From contig NZ_JALEXO010000145.1 of the NCBI RefSeq assembly GCF_022780145.1, positions 1-10,634 on the forward strand: a stretch of 10,634 nt of DNA, in the 5' to 3' direction. Numbering within the stretch: the stretch's first letter is position 1; the number at the start of each line of letters is the position of its first letter. Below, in pieces: positions 7,257 through 10,634 of this stretch. A program made the translations under genes and the position numbers. A model generated the notes under the pieces. That model saw nothing but the letters and a program-made list of their open reading frames with translations. It ran no database searches and had not been told where the DNA came from. This stretch comes from Intestinibacter sp. (GTDB lineage Bacteria > Bacillota > Clostridia > Peptostreptococcales > Peptostreptococcaceae).

Positions 7257-8048
7257 TTAATTATTTATATGTAATTTTAATAGTTTCCAAGCGCTTGGAA
7301 AACATTCGAAGCAATCTGTTCTATCAGAAACAAATTCTATCAATTCATCGTACGTTTTGTATTTACCGGCTTTGGCATTTTCTAAAAGCTCACAAAAAGA
7401 TATTTTATTACAGCTACAGACTTTTTCATTTAAGATTATATCATAAACATCATCTGGAGTACTTAAAATAATATCGCAATCTTTTGCAAGGAAAGGATCA
7501 GCTCCCCATAGAGCTAGTCCAAATTTAGTATCGTTATTTTTGGCGCATCTTATATCTGAAGATGAATCGCCTATAAATAAAATTTCTTTGTCAGTACAAT
7601 TTGCAAGTTCCATAAGCTTTTGAAGTGGTTCAGCTGATGGCTTTGGGTTTTCTGTATCATCTATAGATACAGTGTAATTGAAGTAATTTTCTAAGTTGAA
7701 ATTAGACACTAATTTATCTAATTCATGTCTCTTTCTAGATGTAACTATTGCCAGTTTTACGCCTAAATTTTTAAGTTTTACAAGTAAGTCTAATACGCCG
7801 TCGAAAAGTTTTACTTGATCCATTATTTTGTCGAATTCAGAAATCCATCTTACTTGAGCTTCTTTATAATTTGATATACCATAATGTTCAAGAATATCCT
7901 TTGCAGAGGTTCCTGTAAATGATATAAGTTCCTCCATTGAAACTGATATATTGTAGTAAATATCAAGGCATGTTTGGAGGCTTTTTAAATTTATAGTTTC
8001 AGAATTTAATAAAGTTCCATCTAAATCAAATGCAACTACATTATACAT
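7257..8048 (-). CDS. HAD-IA family phosphatase with Cys-containing C-terminal extension
   Basis: This 263-residue enzyme resembles phosphoglycolate phosphatase and beta-phosphoglucomutase. Motif I is DLDGT (8-12), followed by a helical cap (about 15-80). Motif II is T103 in IVTSRK, motif III is K136 in NPKPSAEP, and motif IV is GDSSSD (160-165). The catalytic set is complete, so a phosphatase activity is expected, with unknown substrate. The core ends near residue 208. The remaining 55 residues are unusual for the subclass and carry C211, C213, C219, C246 and C249. The gene begins 12 bases after the stop of the upstream 125-residue protein gene, and only GGTGA (8053-8057), four bases from the ATG, is available for ribosome binding. 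Translational coupling within a two-gene operon is therefore likely. The bidirectional terminator follows at once. Confidence 0.9.
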   Translation of the reverse strand: MYNVVAFDLDGTLLNSETINLKSLQTCLDIYYNISVSMEELISFTGTSAKDILEHYGISNYKEAQVRWISEFDKIMDQVKLFDGVLDLLVKLKNLGVKLAIVTSRKRHELDKLVSNFNLENYFNYTVSIDDTENPKPSAEPLQKLMELANCTDKEILFIGDSSSDIRCAKNNDTKFGLALWGADPFLAKDCDIILSTPDDVYDIILNEKVCSCNKISFCELLENAKAGKYKTYDELIEFVSDRTDCFECFPSAWKLLKLHINN

Positions 8049-8060
8049 AAAATCACCGAC

Positions 8061-8438
8061 CTATTTAAGTTCGATAGCTTGAACTACAAATATTTCTTCT
8101 AGTTGTTTTCCATCTTTATATGTTTTAAATCCACCGCCGAATATAGTGGCAGAAGTTATCGCTACGTCGTTTGAATCAAATAGAGCTAATTCAAATTTAC
8201 GTCCTTCAAATATATGAAGTACTTTACCATCCTTTAAATCCATTTGTCTATCTGATTCCCCGTATATTTCATCGAAGTTGGCTTCTTTTCTAAATAAATC
8301 GTATTGGTCTAAGCTCTTTTGTAAATCTATATTTTTATAAGCTTCGTTAGGAAATTTAGCTATAGCGTCTTCTAATATATTTAATCCTCTAACATCTGTA
8401 AATCCCATCATACGACTGTACATTAATCCATTTTCCAT
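8061..8438 (-). CDS. Unrecognised 125-residue protein, first gene of an operon with the HAD-IA phosphatase
   Basis: I do not recognise the family. The protein is soluble, with no signal peptide, membrane segment or metal motif. The N-terminal half is helical and charged (helix about 20-60), and the second half looks like a small beta domain: GKVLHIFEGRKFELALFD, then DVAITSATIFGGGF (about 89-102), ending in a strand-like EEIFVVQAIELK. The start is ATG at 8438: AAGGGGG (8448-8454) lies nine bases upstream. The same frame could be extended to a TTG at 8483, but that codon lies on the -10 box, before the expected transcript start, and the extra codons translate the ribosome binding site itself. 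Close coupling to the phosphatase gene suggests a joint task, such as a partner or a small-molecule-binding domain. That is inference. Confidence 0.8.
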   Translation of the reverse strand: MENGLMYSRMMGFTDVRGLNILEDAIAKFPNEAYKNIDLQKSLDQYDLFRKEANFDEIYGESDRQMDLKDGKVLHIFEGRKFELALFDSNDVAITSATIFGGGFKTYKDGKQLEEIFVVQAIELK

Positions 8439-8482
8439 TTTTGTATTCCCCCTTGAAATGTCTTTTTTTCTCTGTATATACA

Positions 8483-8511
8483 ATTATATAATAATACTGT
8501 TTAAATCTAAA
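8483..8511 (-). promoter_or_regulatory. Promoter of the 125-residue protein / HAD-IA operon
   Basis: Reverse-strand TTTAGA (8506-8511) and a perfect TATAAT (8483-8488) are spaced by 17 bases. The leader would be about 38 bases and includes the strong ribosome binding site at 8448-8454. Confidence 0.6.
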
Positions 8512-8544
8512 GTTATTTTTAAAAAGATAAGCTTGCGAGTTGTG

Positions 8545-8580
8545 ATTGAATTTCAATAGGCAGAGTACATTTTTTTGTAC
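8545..8580. promoter_or_regulatory. Two inverted repeats between divergent promoters
   Basis: ATTGAA-T-TTCAAT (8545-8557) is a perfect 6-bp palindrome with a one-base centre. GTACA (8565-8569) and TGTAC (8576-8580) form a second inverted repeat around six T. Both lie between the -35 boxes of the divergent operons (8511 and 8588), where a shared regulator could act. There is no regulator gene next to them, so the assignment is weak. Confidence 0.3.
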
Positions 8581-8587
8581 AAAAAAA

Positions 8588-8618
8588 TTTACATAAGCTA
8601 TATGAAATCTAGTATAAT
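8588..8618 (+). promoter_or_regulatory. Promoter of the 8666-10526 operon
   Basis: TTTACA (8588-8593), or TTACAT shifted by one, precedes a perfect TATAAT (8613-8618) with a 19- or 18-base spacer, longer than optimal. A second TATAAT at 8647-8652 is too near the ribosome binding site to be the main -10. Confidence 0.5.
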
Positions 8619-8665
8619 TTTTGTATCGGGAAATTAATTCAAATTGTATAATAAGTGGAGGGTTT

Positions 8666-9994
8666 ATGGAAAAAAATTATCAAAAAATATTAAATAATAT
8701 AGGAGAAACTTATAAAAATTATATAGAAATCTCACTAGATGAAAGTGATTTTCTAAAAGTAAATATAATTTTAGATGAATTTGCAGGTATTAAATTACAA
8801 CTAAAAAATGCTACGAATGATATAAGTGAGAATTTAAATCAAGAAATAAGAAATTTATCTTCTATGTCTTTTTTAGAAATAAAGGAAGTAGAAAATGGAT
8901 ATTTATTTTCTATACTTGTAGGAAATAAAAGAAGAAAAGATAGATTTACATATTTCTGTAGTGATGTAGAATTTGATATGGAGTTTTACGACTACAGTAA
9001 AATAGAAATTTCTCAAGATGAAATTATAGACAATTATAGAGTAGTACTGGCGGTTAAAGAAGCTAGAAATCTACTAGAAAAACACGCTCTATTAGGAGAT
9101 GAAGGTATAAACGAAAAAGAAAAATCCTTAATTAAAAATGCAATGCTAATTGTGCTTTTAAATTCATCTCAATTTTACGAGGTTTACAATGAAAAATCTA
9201 TTTGCGATATATATGATTTGTTCTTAAAATACAACGATAGATACGAAAAGAAGGAGTTTTTAGAAGCAGCTTTAGATGCCTGCAAGCCATACGAAGGCGA
9301 GATCGAAGAAATAGAAGCTCTTGAAAATACAATTAAATCTTATTTAGATATTCAAGACGAATTAGATAAAAATATAAAAAACACAAAGAGTTTTGACTTT
9401 GAAAAATTTCAAAAGGATATAGAAAAATATCAAGATAAGTGCTATTACTACAAGCCTATGTACAAAATTTACGCTGATTTTTCTATAAATATAAAAAAAG
9501 CCTGTGAAGGCTTCAAAGATAGAAATAAAGCTGAAAAGACTCAGTTTTCAATCGATATGGAAAAATACATATATGAAAAAATACTGCCACAATTAAAAGA
9601 AAATGGATTTGAAGGTGAATTTCCTAATTACAGATATAAAGACGATAAAAAAATATATATGCTGAGCTTTAAAATAAAAAATGACAAGGTAGTAATAGAG
9701 AGTGGCGATAGAAAAATAAGCTCCAAGAAAATGAAAAGCTTATTACAAAATATAGATTATGTAGAAATGAATTTATTTGATCTAGATGAATATTTTTATG
9801 TTGATTGCAAGAAGACAGAAGAAATAGATGTGTGTGTAGAAGATGTTTTAGAGGATTTAGAGATTCATAAAGATATGTCTAAGCTTCGTCAAGAAATTCG
9901 CGATATTTTAAATGAGGAGGATGAAGTAGAACAAGATCAAAACAACGATGGATTTATAAATAAGATTTTTTCAATATTTAAGAAGAAAAATTAA
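8666..9994 (+). CDS. Unrecognised 442-residue cytoplasmic protein with amphipathic C-terminal tail
   Basis: I do not recognise the family. The N-terminal 110 residues look alpha/beta with a strand-rich stretch (GYLFSILVGNKRRKDRFTYF, 78-97). Residues 120-310 are mainly helical and highly charged, including a coiled-coil-like part (about 210-260). Residues 315-385 appear to be another small alpha/beta unit. After an acidic linker (417-428, EEDEVEQDQNND) the protein ends in GFINKIFSIFKKKN (429-442), which would form a basic, amphipathic helix of the kind that docks proteins on the membrane. There is no signal peptide or transmembrane helix. The start is the ATG at 8666 with GGAGGG at 8657-8662, an unusually short three-base spacing. 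The frame is open back to a TTG at 8621, but that codon is at or before the expected transcript start. It is followed after 25 bases by a second unknown gene, and both probably share one transcript. Confidence 0.82.
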   Translation: MEKNYQKILNNIGETYKNYIEISLDESDFLKVNIILDEFAGIKLQLKNATNDISENLNQEIRNLSSMSFLEIKEVENGYLFSILVGNKRRKDRFTYFCSDVEFDMEFYDYSKIEISQDEIIDNYRVVLAVKEARNLLEKHALLGDEGINEKEKSLIKNAMLIVLLNSSQFYEVYNEKSICDIYDLFLKYNDRYEKKEFLEAALDACKPYEGEIEEIEALENTIKSYLDIQDELDKNIKNTKSFDFEKFQKDIEKYQDKCYYYKPMYKIYADFSINIKKACEGFKDRNKAEKTQFSIDMEKYIYEKILPQLKENGFEGEFPNYRYKDDKKIYMLSFKIKNDKVVIESGDRKISSKKMKSLLQNIDYVEMNLFDLDEYFYVDCKKTEEIDVCVEDVLEDLEIHKDMSKLRQEIRDILNEEDEVEQDQNNDGFINKIFSIFKKKN

Positions 9995-10019
9995 CATTTT
10001 AATATAAGGAGATTTTATT

Positions 10020-10526
10020 ATGCAGGATAGAGATTATCTTAAAGTAAAAAGAAACTGGTATGATGATGATGAAGAATTATTAAACCTTTACGACATGCAG
10101 GAGGAGTTTTTTGAAAAAGGTGAATTTGCAATCGGCGCTATAGTTGCTGCAAATAATAGGCTTTTTAAATGGGGAGTTTTAGATTTACCAGCTTATATAA
10201 TATATACATTTGATAAGTACTATAATGATGTAGATCATATGGAGGAATTAGAAAACATAGCCGATCAAATAGCAGATTTAGGCGGAAAAAGACAGGAGGA
10301 TAAAAATTTAAAGCAAATAGCATATGCGATGGAGACAGAGGTAGAGCGCGTGTTTGGAGTCAGACTGCCAGATGATATGACAGGTGGCAGAGAGATTTTC
10401 TTTAGCTCTATAATGGTAAATAGAAAATACCTTCCAGGCAAAAAAATAGATAGAAGTATATATCCATTTAATATATTGAGGGGTAAAAGACCTGATGCTA
10501 TGCTAATTCCACATTGGTATTGGTAG
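10020..10526 (+). CDS. Unrecognised 168-residue protein, second gene of the operon
   Basis: I do not recognise the family. The protein is soluble and acidic in its N-terminal half, and mostly helical to about residue 112: YDDDEELLNLYDMQEEFF, then a hydrophobic helix FAIGAIVAANNRLF (36-49) and LPAYIIYTFDKYY (56-68). The C-terminal part holds a dense, conserved-looking stretch, FGVRLPDDMTGGREIFFSS (112-130), then NRKYLPGKK (134-142), and ends HWYW. AAGGAGA (10006-10012) lies seven bases from the ATG and supports this start. It lies 25 bases after the 442-residue protein gene on the same strand and before a terminator, so joint function is likely. A small enzyme or an immunity-like partner protein are both possible; nothing seen decides it. 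Confidence 0.82.
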   Translation: MQDRDYLKVKRNWYDDDEELLNLYDMQEEFFEKGEFAIGAIVAANNRLFKWGVLDLPAYIIYTFDKYYNDVDHMEELENIADQIADLGGKRQEDKNLKQIAYAMETEVERVFGVRLPDDMTGGREIFFSSIMVNRKYLPGKKIDRSIYPFNILRGKRPDAMLIPHWYW

Positions 10527-10577
10527 AATTAATTTGTCTAAAGGTACGCCAAAATTAAATAGACGACAGTATAAATT

Positions 10578-10621
10578 AGTACATTGCTTGCATTTATCAA
10601 AGTAGAGCGATGTACTTTTTT
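10578..10621 (+). terminator. Intrinsic terminator of the 8666-10526 operon
   Basis: AGTACATTGCT (10578-10588) pairs with AGCGATGTACT (10606-10616) over 11 bp with one G-U wobble, and six T follow (10616-10621). The 17-base loop is long, but the stem and T run are clear. The 51 bases between the stop codon and the stem show nothing else. Confidence 0.85.
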
Positions 10622-10634
10622 CGTTGTCGTAAAC

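Noticed and set aside
8439..8483. N-terminal extension of the 125-residue protein to a TTG start.
   Set aside because: The added codons cover the ribosome binding site of the ATG at 8438, and the TTG lies on the -10 box of the promoter.
8621..8665. N-terminal extension of the 442-residue protein to a TTG start.
   Set aside because: It lies at or before the expected start of transcription, has no ribosome binding site, and again translates through the GGAGG of the proper ATG.
8666..10526. Reading the two unknown genes as a toxin-immunity or phage-defence pair.
   Set aside because: No nuclease, deaminase, NTPase, secretion or other effector motif is visible in either protein, so this would be a guess.
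10563..10630. ACGACA (10563-10568) and TGTCGT (10625-10630) flank the last terminator as an inverted repeat, like short ends of a mobile element.
   Set aside because: Six-base arms are too short to be convincing, there is no transposase or target duplication, and the window ends four bases later.

Overview
The window is AT-rich DNA from a low-GC Firmicute. Isoleucine is mostly ATA, arginine mostly AGA, promoters look like sigma-A sites and ribosome binding sites are strong (GGAGG or GGGGG). The single-chain pyruvate:ferredoxin oxidoreductase (PFOR) indicates an anaerobe that ferments through pyruvate and ferredoxin. A class Clostridia bacterium, perhaps in Peptostreptococcaceae, is the most natural reading, but this is inferred from gene content and style, not from a marker gene.

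Layout. (1) 5-3538 (+): PFOR, complete from its ATG, although its promoter and ribosome binding site lie outside the window. It ends at a strong bidirectional hairpin. (2) 3652-5746 (-): three reverse-strand genes. Read in transcription order they are an XRE-type repressor (5746-5363), a HAD-IIB (Cof-type) phosphatase (5226-4438) and a membrane protein with a zinc ribbon and a probable OB fold (4281-3652). Each has its own plausible promoter. (3) 5990-7189 (+): a MalY/PatB-type PLP C-S lyase, divergent from the XRE gene. It is closed by a hairpin that also serves the convergent gene. (4) 7257-8438 (-): a closely spaced pair, an unrecognised 125-residue protein followed after 12 bases by a HAD-IA phosphatase with an unusual Cys-containing tail. 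(5) 8666-10526 (+): two unrecognised genes in one apparent operon, ending in a hairpin terminator at 10578-10621.

How the genes may work together. The clearest regulatory structure is around the XRE gene. An inverted repeat (AAATAGA-4-TCTATTT) covers its own -35 box, which suggests autorepression. The 9-mer TGTCTATTT from this site recurs over the -35 box of the neighbouring HAD-IIB gene. On the other side, the divergent C-S lyase promoter is bracketed by inverted copies of AGTTTATCT, one of which overlaps a further AAATAGA. I read this as a small local regulon, but no binding data exist in the sequence itself.

I see no rRNA, tRNA, CRISPR array, insertion sequence, phage gene or recognised defence system. 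The parts with the best chance of being undescribed are the 8666-10526 gene pair, the 125-residue protein coupled to the HAD-IA enzyme, and the XRE-centred operator set. I cannot show that any of these is a new system.
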